From the NCBI RefSeq assembly GCF_003254525.1, contig NZ_QFYS01000005.1, forward strand, positions 124,001 to 188,000: a stretch of DNA of 64,000 nt, read 5' to 3'. The notes below the pieces were generated by a model that was not told the DNA's origin, searched no databases, and worked only from the letters and a program-made list of their open reading frames with translations. Shown piece by piece: positions 18,642-28,394 of this stretch. This stretch comes from Phenylobacterium kunshanense. GTDB taxonomy: Bacteria > Pseudomonadota > Alphaproteobacteria > Caulobacterales > Caulobacteraceae. Position 1 is the first letter of the stretch; every line of letters starts with the position of its first letter. Made by a program: the position numbers and the translations under genes.

Positions 18642-20168
18642 ATGTTCGAGCCCGCGCCCCTTGTCGACACCCCTGACGATCCGGTCCCGCCCGGTGCTGA
18701 ACCGGCCTGGTTCATCGGCGCTGGCGGCGCGAAGCTGCGCGCGTGCCTCTTCACGCCGCCGGGCCGGGCCCGCGGGTCGGTCGTCCTGTCCGGCGGGCGG
18801 ACCGAGCCGATCGAGAAGTATTTCGAGACGATCCGGGACTTTCTGGACCGCGGGTTCGTCGTCCTGGCGCACGATTGGCGCGGCCAGGGGCTGTCGGCGC
18901 GCGAACTGCCCGACCGGCTCAAGGGGCATGCCCGAGGGTTCAAGTCGTTCCTGGAGGATTTTCGCCGGCTGCTGAACGCCTATGAGGCGCAATTGCCCAA
19001 GCCCTGGATCGCCGTGGGCCATTCCATGGGCGGCTGCCTGACACTGCTGGCCCTGGCGCATGGAGAGCGACGGTTCGCTGGCGCCTGCCTGTCGGCGCCG
19101 ATGCTGGGCGTCCAGTTCGGCAAGGTGTCGCCGGTGGCGGCCGGACTGCTCACACGGCTGAACGTCGCGCTCGGGCGCGCGGGGCGCTACACCCTGGGCC
19201 AGGCGGGAAAGCCGTTCGACGACACCTTCGAAGGCAATGCGCTCACGCACGATGCGCGCCGCTTCGCCCGCCACCGCGCCCAGCTCCGGGCGAACCCGGA
19301 CCTGGCGCTTGGATCGCCGACCTACGGCTGGCTTGATTTCGCGCTCAAGGCCACGGCCGAGCTTGCCCGGCCCGAGCGTCTCCGCAGCGTGACTGTGCCG
19401 GTGGAAATCGTCTCGGCCGGCGAGGACCGGCTGGTCGACAACGCCGCGCAGGCCGCGGCCGCCCGCAACCTCCCCCAGGGGCGCCTCATCACCGTTCCCG
19501 GCGCCTACCACGAAATCCTCATGGAGACGGACGACATGCGTAACATCTTCCTGAGAGTATTCGACGCGCTTACCGGCAAGACCGCGCCGAAGCCCGCCGA
19601 AGCTCCCAAGGCGGCGCCCGCGCCCGCCGCCAAGGCCGAACCCCCGCCCGCGCCCAAGCCCGCGCCTGTGCCGGAGGCGTCCAAGCCCGCGCCCGAACCG
19701 GCGCCGGCCGCCATCGCCAGCGTCGCCCCCGCGGCCACGAAGCCCTCTGCAGTGAAGACGCCGGCGGCCAAGAAGCCCGCCGCCGCGAAGAAGCCCGCTG
19801 CGGCGAAAAAGGCTGCTGCTCCAAAGGCCGCGGCCGCGCCTGCCAAGGCGCCTGCGGTGAAGACGGCGGCGCCGGCCAAGAAGACCGTTCCCGCCAAGCC
19901 TGCTGCGAAGAAGCCGGCTGTGGCGAAAGCGGCTGCCAAGCCAGCGTCGGCCAAGGCCGCCCCGAAGGCTGCCGCTCCGAAAACTGCCGCTCCGAAAGCC
20001 GCGGCGGCCAAGCCGGCGGCGGCGAAGGCGACGGCAAAGCCCGCTAAGGCTGCTGGCGCGAAGGCGTCTGCCAAGGCCCCCGCTAAGGCGAAGCCGGCCG
20101 CCGCAAAGAAGCCGGCGGCCAAGGCTGCGCCGGCCAAGAAGGCCCCGGCCAAGAAGCCGGCGAAATAG
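18642..20168 (+). CDS. alpha/beta hydrolase (monoglyceride-lipase type) with a Lys/Ala/Pro-rich H1-like tail
   Basis: A 508-residue protein with two very different parts. Residues 1 to about 305 are a serine hydrolase: HDWRGQGLS, nucleophile elbow GHSMGG with Ser128, acid loop SAGEDRLVDN and active-site His in GAYHEIL. The closest relatives are monoacylglycerol or lysophospholipases. From about 310 the chain becomes roughly 190 residues of low-complexity Ala, Lys and Pro (repeats such as AAKKPAAKAAPAKKAPAKKP), like histone H1 or PhaF tails that bind DNA or other anions. The frame is uninterrupted across the junction. It is coupled to the SCP2 gene. Confidence 0.85.
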   Translation: MFEPAPLVDTPDDPVPPGAEPAWFIGAGGAKLRACLFTPPGRARGSVVLSGGRTEPIEKYFETIRDFLDRGFVVLAHDWRGQGLSARELPDRLKGHARGFKSFLEDFRRLLNAYEAQLPKPWIAVGHSMGGCLTLLALAHGERRFAGACLSAPMLGVQFGKVSPVAAGLLTRLNVALGRAGRYTLGQAGKPFDDTFEGNALTHDARRFARHRAQLRANPDLALGSPTYGWLDFALKATAELARPERLRSVTVPVEIVSAGEDRLVDNAAQAAAARNLPQGRLITVPGAYHEILMETDDMRNIFLRVFDALTGKTAPKPAEAPKAAPAPAAKAEPPPAPKPAPVPEASKPAPEPAPAAIASVAPAATKPSAVKTPAAKKPAAAKKPAAAKKAAAPKAAAAPAKAPAVKTAAPAKKTVPAKPAAKKPAVAKAAAKPASAKAAPKAAAPKTAAPKAAAAKPAAAKATAKPAKAAGAKASAKAPAKAKPAAAKKPAAKAAPAKKAPAKKPAK

Positions 20169-20171
20169 TCG

Positions 20172-21002
20172 TCAGTTCGCGGCCCGCTTCAGCGCGACCA
20201 GCGCCTCTTCGAGGCAGGCGCGGTCGCCGGCTATGGCGACCTGTCCTCCGTCCGTGCCCACGGGCTCACCCCGCCAGTCGGTGGTGAGCCCGCCCGCGCC
20301 GGCGATCACCGGGATCGCCGCGTCGATGTCCCAGCTTTTGAGCCCTGCCTCGACCACCAGGTCCATCGTGCCCGCCGCGACCATGGCGTAGGCGTAGGCG
20401 TCGCACCCGAGGCGCGCGAGCCGCGCCGCCGCCCGCACCTGCCGCCACGCGCCCAGTTCGGCGCCGTTGAAACAGCCTTCGGGGTCGGTGGTGGCGATCA
20501 GCGCGTCCGTGAGGTTCGGGCATGGCCGCACCTGCAGCGCGCGCTCGCCCTGGGCGCTCAGCAGCCGCGAGCCGCCCGGGTGTCCGATGTAGATCTCGCC
20601 CAGATACGGCTGACCGATGGAGCCCAGAACGGGCCGGCCCTGGAAGCGTAGGCCGATGAGGGTGCACCATAGCGGCAGGCCGGCGATGAAGGCCCGGGTG
20701 CCATCGACGGGGTCCAGCACCCAGACGAACTCGGCGTCGGGCCGATCCTCGCCGTACTCCTCGCCGATCACGCCGTGGTGGGGATAGCGCGCGGCGATCA
20801 GGGCGCGGATGGCGCGCTCGGCGCCTCGGTCGGCCTCGGTGACCGGGTCGAACCCGCGCTCATGCTTGTTGGAGACACCATGATCGCCGCGGAAGAGGGG
20901 GAGTGTCATCCCCGCGGCGGCCCGGTTCAGCTCGAGCAGGAAGGCGTCGAGTTCGTCCAGGAGGGCGGTCGGAAGGCGGGAAGGTTCGGCGAGCGGGCTC
21001 AT
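20172..21002 (-). CDS. hisN: histidinol-phosphatase, inositol-monophosphatase family
   Basis: A 276-residue Mg-dependent phosphatase. The family motifs GFDPVTEADRGAERAIR, GVIGEEYGEDRPD, WVLDPVDGTRAFIAGLPLW and the late KSWDIDAAIPVIAGAGG are in place. The DPVDGTR.F..G.P.W form and overall length match the HisN type that removes phosphate from histidinol phosphate. A different monophosphate substrate cannot be excluded. It is convergent with the hydrolase gene (3-bp gap) and is downstream of an XRE regulator on the same strand. Confidence 0.85.
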   Translation of the reverse strand: MSPLAEPSRLPTALLDELDAFLLELNRAAAGMTLPLFRGDHGVSNKHERGFDPVTEADRGAERAIRALIAARYPHHGVIGEEYGEDRPDAEFVWVLDPVDGTRAFIAGLPLWCTLIGLRFQGRPVLGSIGQPYLGEIYIGHPGGSRLLSAQGERALQVRPCPNLTDALIATTDPEGCFNGAELGAWRQVRAAARLARLGCDAYAYAMVAAGTMDLVVEAGLKSWDIDAAIPVIAGAGGLTTDWRGEPVGTDGGQVAIAGDRACLEEALVALKRAAN

Positions 21003-21033
21003 GCCCCCGCCATAGCCTGCCCGACCGTCCGGC

Positions 21034-21429
21034 TTAAGCCTCGAGTTCGCCGTTCATCGCCTTGGCGAGGTCCAGCAGGCGGCGGCGGGGCCGTTCGCCG
21101 AGCTGGTAGTAGGCGTGGATGAGGTCCTGGGTTTCCTTGCTGGCCATCGTCTCACTCGACGACGACGCGGCCTCGCGCTCCATGCTCTCCCGCTGGTCAC
21201 GGGTGAGGCCCTCGTAGAAGTAGCTCACCGGCACTTCCAGCACCTCGGCCAGCTGCCAGAGGCGGGCGGCCGACATGCGGTTCGCCGCGCACTCGTACTT
21301 CTGGATCTGCTGGAAGCGCACGCCGCAGGCGTGGGCCAGTTCCTGCTGGGTCAGGCCCAGGAGGCGACGCCGACGCCGAAGCCGCCGGCCCAGATGGATG
21401 TCGATCTCGTCCATGGAATCCCCGACCAT
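21034..21429 (-). CDS. XRE-family helix-turn-helix regulator
   Basis: A 131-residue DNA-binding protein. The HTH covers about 12-65: GLTQQELAHACGVRFQQIQK and YECAANRMSAARLWQLAEVL. The C-terminal part is polar and helical. This compact form is common in Caulobacterales. The ATG at 21429 is chosen because AAGGAAG precedes it at the right distance; an ATG five codons later at 21414 is possible. It lies 31 bp upstream of hisN on the same strand and is divergent from the acyltransferase gene. Confidence 0.88.
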   Translation of the reverse strand: MVGDSMDEIDIHLGRRLRRRRRLLGLTQQELAHACGVRFQQIQKYECAANRMSAARLWQLAEVLEVPVSYFYEGLTRDQRESMEREAASSSSETMASKETQDLIHAYYQLGERPRRRLLDLAKAMNGELEA

Positions 21430-21533
21430 GATCTTCCTTAGTCCCGCATCGGGACTCCGCGGTTGAGACATCGCAATTCGCACGCCAGCAGCCTCCATTG
21501 CCGAACGCGGCCGGCCATGCCTAGGAAGGACGA

Positions 21534-22451
21534 ATGGCCGCACTTAACCATTCATACGTGGCAAAATTCATTTGGATGCTTGAGGCGGCGCTATTCGACG
21601 CCGTCTGTGGCCTGGCTCGCCTGTTTCCGATCGATTCTGTATCAGATTCAGGGGCTTGGCTTTTCAGAAAGCTGGGTCCCTTGACAAGCGCTCACCGCGT
21701 GGCCGCGCGGAATATCGAGATCGCCTTCCCCCAGCTCACGGATGCCGAAACGAAACAACTCCTCCGCGCACAGTGGACTGAACTTGGCCGGTCATTAGCC
21801 GAATTCATCATACTCGACCGTGTGGTGGCCGACAAAGCCCGAGTGCAGATCGAGGGCGCCGAGCGGCTGGCGGCCATCGCGGCGGGGGCCGGGCCGGTGG
21901 TGTTCATCTCCGGCCACTTCTCCTGCTTCGAGGTGATGCCGGCCGCCATCGTCCGCGCGGGGATTCCGTGTCAGATCACCTACCGCGCCATGAACAACCC
22001 CTACGTGGACGCCAGCGTCCGCAGGCAACGGTTCCGCTATGGGGTGCGACTGTTCGCGCCCAAGGGCCTGGAAGGCGCGCGCGAGCTGATGCGGGCGATG
22101 CAGCGGGGCGAATCCGTGGCGCTGATGAACGACCAGAAGTTCAATGGCGGCGTCGCGGCCCCGTTCTTCGGCGTCACTTGCCACACCGCCCCTGGGCCCT
22201 CCACCTTCGCCCTGCGCTTCGGCCTGCCGATCCAGCCCATGAGCGTGCAGCGCGTGGGGCCCGGGGCGCGCTTCAAGGTGATCGTGCACGACCCGATCCA
22301 CCTGGACGACACTGGCGACCGTGAGGCCGACATCGCGGCGGGCGTCCGCCGGATCAACGCCTTCATGGAAGAGCGCGTGCGCGAACGGCCGACCGAGTGG
22401 TTCTGGGTCCACCGGCGCTGGCCGAACGAGGTCTACAAGAAGCCGGGCTAG
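21534..22451 (+). CDS. LpxL/HtrB-type lipid acyltransferase
   Basis: A 305-residue inner-membrane acyltransferase of the lauroyl/myristoyl lipid A family. A short hydrophobic N-terminal segment anchors it. The HX4E active site is HFSCFE (His128, Glu133), and the chain ends with the typical PTEWFWVHRRWPNEV. It would add a secondary fatty acid to lipid A or a related glycolipid. An AGGAAGG Shine-Dalgarno sits about seven bases upstream. The 3' end overlaps the convergent DUF2093 gene by four bases. Confidence 0.9.
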   Translation: MAALNHSYVAKFIWMLEAALFDAVCGLARLFPIDSVSDSGAWLFRKLGPLTSAHRVAARNIEIAFPQLTDAETKQLLRAQWTELGRSLAEFIILDRVVADKARVQIEGAERLAAIAAGAGPVVFISGHFSCFEVMPAAIVRAGIPCQITYRAMNNPYVDASVRRQRFRYGVRLFAPKGLEGARELMRAMQRGESVALMNDQKFNGGVAAPFFGVTCHTAPGPSTFALRFGLPIQPMSVQRVGPGARFKVIVHDPIHLDDTGDREADIAAGVRRINAFMEERVRERPTEWFWVHRRWPNEVYKKPG

Positions 22452-22663
22452 CGGGTTTCCTGCCAGCGCTTCAGCGCCTCGGTAGGGCCGGCGTAGGCCT
22501 CCTGAAGCTCGGCGCTCCAGTAGCGGAGCTGTTCCAGCGGGATCTTCTGGCCGGTGACGGCGCAGAGGACATGGCGGCCCGGGCGCAGGACGGCGTAGTC
22601 GCCGTCGCCGTAGTGCAGCTTGGCAAGATCCTGGGCGCCGAGATTGCGATCGTGGGCGTTCAT
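22448..22663 (-). CDS. DUF2093 family protein
   Basis: A 71-residue protein of an alphaproteobacterial family of unknown role. The hallmark string is YAVLRPGRHVLCAVTGQKIP followed by LRYWSAELQEAYA. It lies just downstream of xseA on the same strand, an arrangement often seen in this class of bacteria. Confidence 0.85.
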   Translation of the reverse strand: MNAHDRNLGAQDLAKLHYGDGDYAVLRPGRHVLCAVTGQKIPLEQLRYWSAELQEAYAGPTEALKRWQETR

Positions 22664-22690
22664 GGGCGCTATTTAGCGCGCCCGGCCGTC

Positions 22691-24139
22691 TCAGAACAGG
22701 TCGCCCTGGGCGGGGCCGTCGGATTTGGTCTTGGGCCGGACGGGCTTCGGCGCGGGCGGAGTGCCTCCGGAGCCGTCGATCACCGCCTGGCGGGTCACCT
22801 TGTCGCCGAACGTGATGGCCACCGGCTCTCCGCTGGCCAGGGAAGCGCCCGCATGAACGATCGAGCCGTCGGCGCGAGCCACCCTGGCGAAGCCGCGCTG
22901 CAGCGGTCGGTCCGGGTCGACCGAGCCGTAGAGCTTCGACAGGCCGTCCAGCCGCTCGGAGAGCCGCTCCAGCCGCCGCCGCATCGCCGGCTCCAGCCGC
23001 ACGGTCAACCGGTCCAGACGATCCTTCTGCACCGCCTGCGGGCGTTGCAGCAGCAGCGGCGACAGGCGCGAGGCCACCCGGACCAGCTCGCGCTCGTGGG
23101 CCGCGGCGTTTCGGGCCAGGCCCGCGCCGAGCCGTCCCGACACCACGCCGAAGCGCTGGGCCGCCATCTCCACCAGGTCGGGGACGCGCCGCAGGGCTCG
23201 GTCGGCGTGCAGGACCTTCGTACGGCGATCTTCGACCACCCGCCCGCCGCAGCGGTGCATCCGCGCGCCCAGGTCCGAGACCAGGGCCTTCAGCTCCGCC
23301 AGCACCGGAGTCGCCATCTCGGCGGCCGCGGTGGGCGTCGGCGCCCGGCGGTCGGAGACGAAGTCGATCAGGGTGGTATCGGTCTCGTGGCCCACGGCGC
23401 TGATCAGCGGGATGCGGCCCTCGGCCACCGTGCGGGCCAGGCCCTCGTCGTTGAAGGCCCAGAGGTCCTCCACCGAGCCGCCGCCGCGGGCGACGATCAG
23501 CACGTCAGGCCGCGGTATCGGCCCCTCCGGTGACATGGCGTTGAAGCCCCGGATCGCCGCGCTGACCTGCGCCGCCGCCGCCTCGCCCTGGACCACCACC
23601 GGCCAGACGATCACCCGGCAGGGCCAGCGGTCGCGGATGCGGTGCAGGATGTCCCGGATCACCGCGCCGGTCGGGCTGGTCACCACGCCGACCACGGCCG
23701 GCATCTCGGGAAGGGGTTGCTTGCGGGCGGTATCGAACAGGCCCTCGGCCGCCAGCTTCGCCTTCAGACGCTCAAGCTGGGCCAGGAGGGCGCCGATCCC
23801 GGCCGCCTCCATCGTCTCGATGACGATCTGATAGCGGGAGCCCTGCGGGTAGGTGGTGATCTTGCCGGTGACCACCACTTCCAGACCCTGTTCGGGCCGG
23901 ACCGACAGGCCGCGGACCTGGCCCTTCCAGACCACCCCGTCGATCGCCGCCCGCTCGTCCTTGATGGTCAGGTAGACGTGGCCGTTCGAGTGGTGGGTCA
24001 CCTTCGACAGCTCGCCGCGCAGGCGCACGAAGCCGTAGGCGTCCTCCAGGGTCCGCTTCAGGGCGAACGCCAGCTCGGAGACGGAATAGGGCCGGGCGTT
24101 GCCGGAGGCGTCGGTGTCGGTGGGCGCGACGTCGGTCAT
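22691..24139 (-). CDS. xseA: exodeoxyribonuclease VII large subunit
   Basis: Large subunit of the single-strand-specific exonuclease VII, 482 residues. An N-terminal OB fold ([34 protein letters not shown]) binds DNA. The catalytic domain has [41 protein letters not shown] and [21 protein letters not shown] coiled-coil region and the C-terminal LQRGFARV signature follow. The small subunit xseB is not in the neighbourhood. Confidence 0.97.
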   Translation of the reverse strand: MTDVAPTDTDASGNARPYSVSELAFALKRTLEDAYGFVRLRGELSKVTHHSNGHVYLTIKDERAAIDGVVWKGQVRGLSVRPEQGLEVVVTGKITTYPQGSRYQIVIETMEAAGIGALLAQLERLKAKLAAEGLFDTARKQPLPEMPAVVGVVTSPTGAVIRDILHRIRDRWPCRVIVWPVVVQGEAAAAQVSAAIRGFNAMSPEGPIPRPDVLIVARGGGSVEDLWAFNDEGLARTVAEGRIPLISAVGHETDTTLIDFVSDRRAPTPTAAAEMATPVLAELKALVSDLGARMHRCGGRVVEDRRTKVLHADRALRRVPDLVEMAAQRFGVVSGRLGAGLARNAAAHERELVRVASRLSPLLLQRPQAVQKDRLDRLTVRLEPAMRRRLERLSERLDGLSKLYGSVDPDRPLQRGFARVARADGSIVHAGASLASGEPVAITFGDKVTRQAVIDGSGGTPPAPKPVRPKTKSDGPAQGDLF

Positions 24140-24176
24140 CCCGCCCAGCCTAGCATCTCAGGCCCTGAGTCGAACC

Positions 24177-25070
24177 TCAGGCCGCCACTGTCTCCGGGGC
24201 GATCGCGTAGACGCGACTGCAGTACTCGCAGGTCACGTGGATCTTGCCGTCCGGCTCGACCATGTCCTCGCGGTCCGCGGCGTCGAACGAGCGCAGCACC
24301 GTCTCGATCCGCTCCTGGTTGCAGCGGCAGAAGGCGCGCAGCGGCTTGGAGCCGAACACCCGCACCCCGTCCTCGTGGAACAGCCGGAAGAGCAGGGTGT
24401 TCGACGACAGATCCAGGTCCAGCAGCTCGTCCTCGCCGATGGTCTCGAAGAAGGCCTGGGTGCGGACCCAGGCCTCCAGCGTGTCGCCGCGCGCGTCGTC
24501 GCCGGCAATGTATTGCACCAGCATGCCGCCGCCTCGCCAAGGCATCTCCCCTTCCTGGCCGACGGCCAGGCGGATGCGGGTGGGGGTCTGTTCGGACTGC
24601 AGGAAATACTGCTCGGCGCACAGGGCCAGGGTTTCGCCCTCGATCGCGGTCACGCCCTGGTAGCGGTCCATGTCCGAGCCCTGGTCGACGGTCATCATGA
24701 AGACGCCCTCGCCCAGGAGTGTCTTGGCGCCCGGCCGCTGGAAGCCGTGGCTGACCGCCTCGACCTCCTCGGGATCGAACCGGCAGTAGCCTCGCAGCCC
24801 GCCGGAGGTGTCGTAGTCGGCCACGACGTAGCGGACGGGCCCCGCGCCGCGGGCCTCGACGATCAGCCGGCCGTCGAACTTCAGGTTCGACCCCACCAGC
24901 GCCGCCAGCGCGCAGGCCTCGCCCAGCAGGTTGGCCACGGGCTCGGGATAGGCGTGGGCGCGCAGGATCTGGTCGATCGCCGGGCCGAGCCGGATGATGC
25001 GGCCGCGGACGGGCTCGCCTTCGATCTGGAACGCGCCGACGACGTCGTCGGGAATGATGGGTTCGGACAT
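24177..25070 (-). CDS. hslO: Hsp33 redox-regulated chaperone
   Basis: A cytoplasmic holdase switched on by oxidative unfolding, 297 residues. The C-terminal zinc switch is present as CRC (in AFCRCNQERI) and CEYC (in VTCEYCSRVY). The core shows HAYPEPVANLLGEACALAAL and the usual GCRGY-like region (GGLRGYCRF). The start is the ATG at 25070; the longer frame would need an ATT codon. A perfect-palindrome hairpin lies upstream and ends the arg operon. Confidence 0.95.
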   Translation of the reverse strand: MSEPIIPDDVVGAFQIEGEPVRGRIIRLGPAIDQILRAHAYPEPVANLLGEACALAALVGSNLKFDGRLIVEARGAGPVRYVVADYDTSGGLRGYCRFDPEEVEAVSHGFQRPGAKTLLGEGVFMMTVDQGSDMDRYQGVTAIEGETLALCAEQYFLQSEQTPTRIRLAVGQEGEMPWRGGGMLVQYIAGDDARGDTLEAWVRTQAFFETIGEDELLDLDLSSNTLLFRLFHEDGVRVFGSKPLRAFCRCNQERIETVLRSFDAADREDMVEPDGKIHVTCEYCSRVYAIAPETVAA

Positions 25071-25132
25071 GGGCGCCAATATAGGACGCGCCGCCGCCGT
25101 TGCGAGCGGGGCGCGTCGTCTCAGGAGGATGC

Positions 25133-25154
25133 GAGGGTCCGCGCGCGGACCCTC
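25133..25154. terminator. 22-base perfect palindrome, likely arg operon terminator
   Basis: Bases 25133-25143 and 25144-25154 are exactly self-complementary. The hairpin lies six bases after the argF stop (minus strand) and before hslO. There is no T run, so it may also work by slowing polymerase or protecting mRNA ends. Confidence 0.5.
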
Positions 25155-25160
25155 AGGGCG

Positions 25161-26096
25161 TCAGATCGCGCCGAAGCACCAGGCCAGGATCGACTTCTGG
25201 GCGTGGATGCGGTTCTCGGCCTCGTCCCAGATCAGGCTCTGCGGCCCATCGATCACCTCGTCCGTCACCTCCTCGCCGCGGTGGGCGGGCAGGCAGTGGA
25301 GGAACACCGCGTCCTTGTGCGCCTCGGCCATCAGGGCCCTGTCGACCTGGTAGGGCTCCAGGGCCTCGATGCGCTCGTCGTGGTCGGTGTCGCCCATCGA
25401 CACCCAGGTGTCGGTGATCACGCAGTCGGCGCCGCGGACCGCCTCGCGCGGGTCGTGGGTGGTCATCACGTGGCCCTGCTGCTCGGCCGCGCGCGCCAGG
25501 TCCATCATGTCGGGATGGAAGACGGCGGGCGTGGCGATGTTGAGCTTGAAGCCCAGCTTCGGCGCGGCGTGGATGAACGACGAGCACACGTTGTTGCCGT
25601 CGCCGACCCAGGCGAACGTCCGGCCGTGGACCGAGCCGCGATGTTCCTCGAAGGTCATCAGGTCGGCCAGGATCTGGCAGGGGTGACCCTTGTCGGACAG
25701 GCCGTTGATCACCGGCACGCTCGACCAGTGGGCGAAGCGCTCGACCTCCTCGTGGACGTTGGCGCGGATCATCACCGCGTCCACCATCCGCGAGAGCACC
25801 CGGGCGGTGTCCTCGATCGGCTCGCCGCGGCCGAGCTGCATGTCGACCGCGTTGGAGATGATCACGTCGCCGCCGAGCTGGCGCATGGCCGCGTCGAACG
25901 AGAACCGGGTGCGGGTGGAGTTCTTCTCGAACACCATCGCCAGGGTGCGGTGGTGCGCCGGGCGGTCCTCGTCGGGCTTGCCCTTGGGCCAGCCGATGCG
26001 GGCCGTTTTCCGGGCCTTGGCGTCCTCGAGAATGATCCGGAGGTCCGAGCCCTCCAGCTTCCAGAGGTCGACGAAGTGGCGGACGGGCAGGCTCAT
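25161..26096 (-). CDS. argF: ornithine carbamoyltransferase
   Basis: Makes citrulline from ornithine and carbamoyl phosphate in arginine synthesis. The 311 residues hold the carbamoyl-phosphate site [36 protein letters not shown], the ornithine-binding loop VSMGD and the catalytic [11 protein letters not shown]. The ATG overlaps the argD stop by four bases (ATGA), so argD-argF is one operon. Confidence 0.97.
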   Translation of the reverse strand: MSLPVRHFVDLWKLEGSDLRIILEDAKARKTARIGWPKGKPDEDRPAHHRTLAMVFEKNSTRTRFSFDAAMRQLGGDVIISNAVDMQLGRGEPIEDTARVLSRMVDAVMIRANVHEEVERFAHWSSVPVINGLSDKGHPCQILADLMTFEEHRGSVHGRTFAWVGDGNNVCSSFIHAAPKLGFKLNIATPAVFHPDMMDLARAAEQQGHVMTTHDPREAVRGADCVITDTWVSMGDTDHDERIEALEPYQVDRALMAEAHKDAVFLHCLPAHRGEEVTDEVIDGPQSLIWDEAENRIHAQKSILAWCFGAI

Positions 26097-27325
26097 GCGC
26101 TCACCGCGTCCTTCTTCGCCTTCGCCTGAGCGACCTCGCAGGCCTTCTCGAGGGCCGCGATCGCCTCCCGCGCCTCGTCCTGGGTCATGACCAGCGGCGG
26201 CAGCAGCCGCACGCAGTTGTCGCCGCCGCCGGCGATCAGCAGGTGCTGGTCGCGGGCGATCTGCATGAACTCGCGGTTCGGCGTCCCCAGCTTGATGCCG
26301 ATCAGCAGGCCCTTGCCGCGGATGTCGAGGACCACATCCGGGAAGCGGTCCTTCAGGCCCGAGAGCTGCTGGTTGAGGTAGCCCGCCAGCTCGCGCACGT
26401 GCGCCAGCAGCTCGGGCTTCACCAGCTCCTCCACCGAGGCGATGCCGACCGCCATGGCCATCGGGTTGCCGCCGTAGGTCGAGCCGTGGCTGCCGGGGCC
26501 CATGCCCTTGGCCGCCTCGATGGTGGCCAGGCACGCCCCGACCGGAAAGCCGCCGCCCAGGGCCTTGGCCACCGCCATGATGTCGGGATCGGCGGCGCCG
26601 TCGGCCCACTCGTAGGCGAACAGTTTTCCGGTCCGGCCAAGGCCGCACTGGATCTCGTCATAGATCAGCAGCGTGCCGGTCTCGTCGCAGAGCTGGCGGA
26701 TCTCCTTGAGCTGCGCCTCGGTCCACGAGCGCGCGCCGCCTTCGCCTTGCACGGGCTCCAGCAGGATGGCGGCGGTGGTCGGGCCGACGAGTTTCTTCAG
26801 CCCCTCGAGGTCGCCGAACTTCGCCTGCACGAAGCCGGGCGGGGGCGGGCCGAAGCCTTCCACGTAGCTCGGGTTGCCCGCGGCGTAGATCGTCGCGATC
26901 GTCCGGCCGTGGAACGAGCCGTCGAAGCCGATGATGTCGATCCGCTCCGGGGCGCCGTTGGCCCAGTGATACTTGCGCGCGGTCTTGATCGCGCATTCGA
27001 TCGCCTCGGCGCCCGAGTTGGTGAAGAAGCAGACGTCCGCGAAGGTGTTGTCCGTCAGCAGCTTCGCCAGCTTCTCCTGGTTGGGAATCCGGAAGATGTT
27101 GGACGTGTGCCAGAGCTTGTCGGCCTGGTCCTTCAGCGCCTGGATCAGCTTGGGGTGGCTGTGGCCCAGGGCGTTCACCGCGATCCCGGCCATGCAGTCC
27201 AGGTAGGCGTCGCCCTCGGCCGTATAAAGTCGGACGCCCTCGCCTCGCTCGAACGCCAGCGGGGCGCGTGCGTAGACGCCCATGATGTGATCGCTGGGAA
27301 CGGGCGGCGCGGACGTTTCGGCCAC
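26093..27325 (-). CDS. argD: acetylornithine aminotransferase, GTG start
   Basis: PLP-dependent class III aminotransferase (410 residues) of arginine synthesis, possibly also of lysine synthesis. Motifs: [68 protein letters not shown] and the PLP lysine in [14 protein letters not shown]. The start is taken as GTG at 27325 because TGGAGGG precedes it by eight bases and family members have a few residues before [13 protein letters not shown]; the first internal ATG (27283) would have no ribosome site. The frame upstream to 27502 is not coding. Confidence 0.94.
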   Translation of the reverse strand: MAETSAPPVPSDHIMGVYARAPLAFERGEGVRLYTAEGDAYLDCMAGIAVNALGHSHPKLIQALKDQADKLWHTSNIFRIPNQEKLAKLLTDNTFADVCFFTNSGAEAIECAIKTARKYHWANGAPERIDIIGFDGSFHGRTIATIYAAGNPSYVEGFGPPPPGFVQAKFGDLEGLKKLVGPTTAAILLEPVQGEGGARSWTEAQLKEIRQLCDETGTLLIYDEIQCGLGRTGKLFAYEWADGAADPDIMAVAKALGGGFPVGACLATIEAAKGMGPGSHGSTYGGNPMAMAVGIASVEELVKPELLAHVRELAGYLNQQLSGLKDRFPDVVLDIRGKGLLIGIKLGTPNREFMQIARDQHLLIAGGGDNCVRLLPPLVMTQDEAREAIAALEKACEVAQAKAKKDAVSA

Positions 27326-27385
27326 TGGACAAGCCCTCCAAAATGGAAGCGTCCCCGACGCGTGGCGGCGGGGACAGGAAGGCCT

Positions 27386-27407
27386 GGCGTTTTCCGCTCG
27401 GAACGCC
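27386..27407 (-). terminator. hairpin between ABC permease and argD
   Basis: Bases 27386-27407 form a stem-loop (GGCG/CGCC outer arms, TTCCG/CGGAA inner arms with two extra Ts on one side). On the minus strand it follows the permease stop and precedes argD by about 60 bases. It may end permease transcription or act in the argD leader; sequence alone does not decide. Confidence 0.35.
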
Positions 27408-27459
27408 GTCAAGTCAATGTTTTCCGGAACGCCGGTCGCGCGGGCCGGCGCCGCGAGGC

Positions 27460-28278
27460 TCAGGTCTTGATCTTGTAGCCGACCCTGAACATCCAGAGGC
27501 ACGTCCAGCCGAGGGCGAAAACCAGGATCGCCGTCATGGCCGCGCCGACCCAGAGGTTGCTCTCGGCCTGGCCGAGGAAGCCGTACCGGAACCCGTCAAT
27601 CAGGTAGAAGAACGGGTTGTAGTGGCTGGCCGTGCGGAACGGCTCGGGCAGGCGTTCCACCAGGTAGAAGGTCCCGGACAGGAACGTCATCGGCATGATG
27701 ACGAAGTTCGTCACCGCCGCCATGTGGTCGAACTTCTCGCTCCAAAGCCCGGCCATGATGCCGATGAAGCCCATGATCAGGGCCGCGCCGACGCCGAAAT
27801 AGAGCACCGCCCAGGCCTGGTTCAGCGGCAGCCGGGCGAACGGCAGAACGGCCAGCAGGCTGATCAGGCCGACGACGATCCCGCGCGTCGCCGCGCCGGC
27901 GCCGAAGCCGATGACCTGCTCGGCCGGGCTCAGCGGCGGGGTGATGAAGTCGCCCATCAGGCCGTTGAACTTGGCCTGCAGCAGCGACGACGAGGAGTTG
28001 GCGAAGGCGTTGGAGAGGATCTGCATCATCACCAGCCCGGGCGCGACGAAGGCGCCATAGGCCACCCCGTGCACCTCGCGTCCGCCGCCCACGGCCACCA
28101 CGAACACCAGCATGTAGAGCAGGGCGGTCACCACCGGCGCGGCGAGGGTCTGCATCCCCACCTTCATGAAACGCCGGACCTCGCGCGCGTAGAGGGTCTT
28201 CAGCCCCTCCCAGTTGATCCCGTGATAGGCCCGCGGCTCGGGCGGCAGGACGGCTTCGTCGAGGGGCAGGTCTCGCAT
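27460..28278 (-). CDS. ABC-2 type transporter permease
   Basis: A 272-residue integral membrane protein with about six membrane segments and the ABC-2 permease signature (VAPGLVMMQILSNAF, SSSLLQAKFNGLMGDFITPP, PMTFLSGTFYLVERLPEPFR, HYNPFFYLIDGFRYGF). It resembles the YadH-type exporters. No ATP-binding subunit is adjacent, although these are usually encoded next to each other. The substrate is unknown. Confidence 0.9.
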   Translation of the reverse strand: MRDLPLDEAVLPPEPRAYHGINWEGLKTLYAREVRRFMKVGMQTLAAPVVTALLYMLVFVVAVGGGREVHGVAYGAFVAPGLVMMQILSNAFANSSSSLLQAKFNGLMGDFITPPLSPAEQVIGFGAGAATRGIVVGLISLLAVLPFARLPLNQAWAVLYFGVGAALIMGFIGIMAGLWSEKFDHMAAVTNFVIMPMTFLSGTFYLVERLPEPFRTASHYNPFFYLIDGFRYGFLGQAESNLWVGAAMTAILVFALGWTCLWMFRVGYKIKT

Positions 28279-28345
28279 TCGCGTGATGTGCGCCCCTGCG
28301 ACGCCGTGTGCAAGAGCGCCGCTTTCCGACTCAACATCTAGTTCC

Positions 28346-28394
28346 TGTGGAGAACCTGCGTGGCGCCTATTGTGGGCCTTAGCGAGTTGTTTAC
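28346..28394 (+). promoter_or_regulatory. candidate DnaA and CtrA sites upstream of gcrA
   Basis: On the minus strand 28354-28346 reads TTCTCCACA, one base from the DnaA box TTATCCACA. At 28379-28394, TTAG-N7-TTTAC resembles the CtrA box TTAA-N7-TTAAC with two mismatches at exact spacing. A GANTC methylation site lies at 28328-28332. In Caulobacter, gcrA is activated by DnaA and repressed by CtrA, so the sites are plausible but unproven. Confidence 0.3.

Noticed and set aside
19580..20165. Low-complexity repeat tract
   Set aside because: It encodes the Lys/Ala/Pro tail of the hydrolase in frame to a proper stop. It is not an intergenic repeat.
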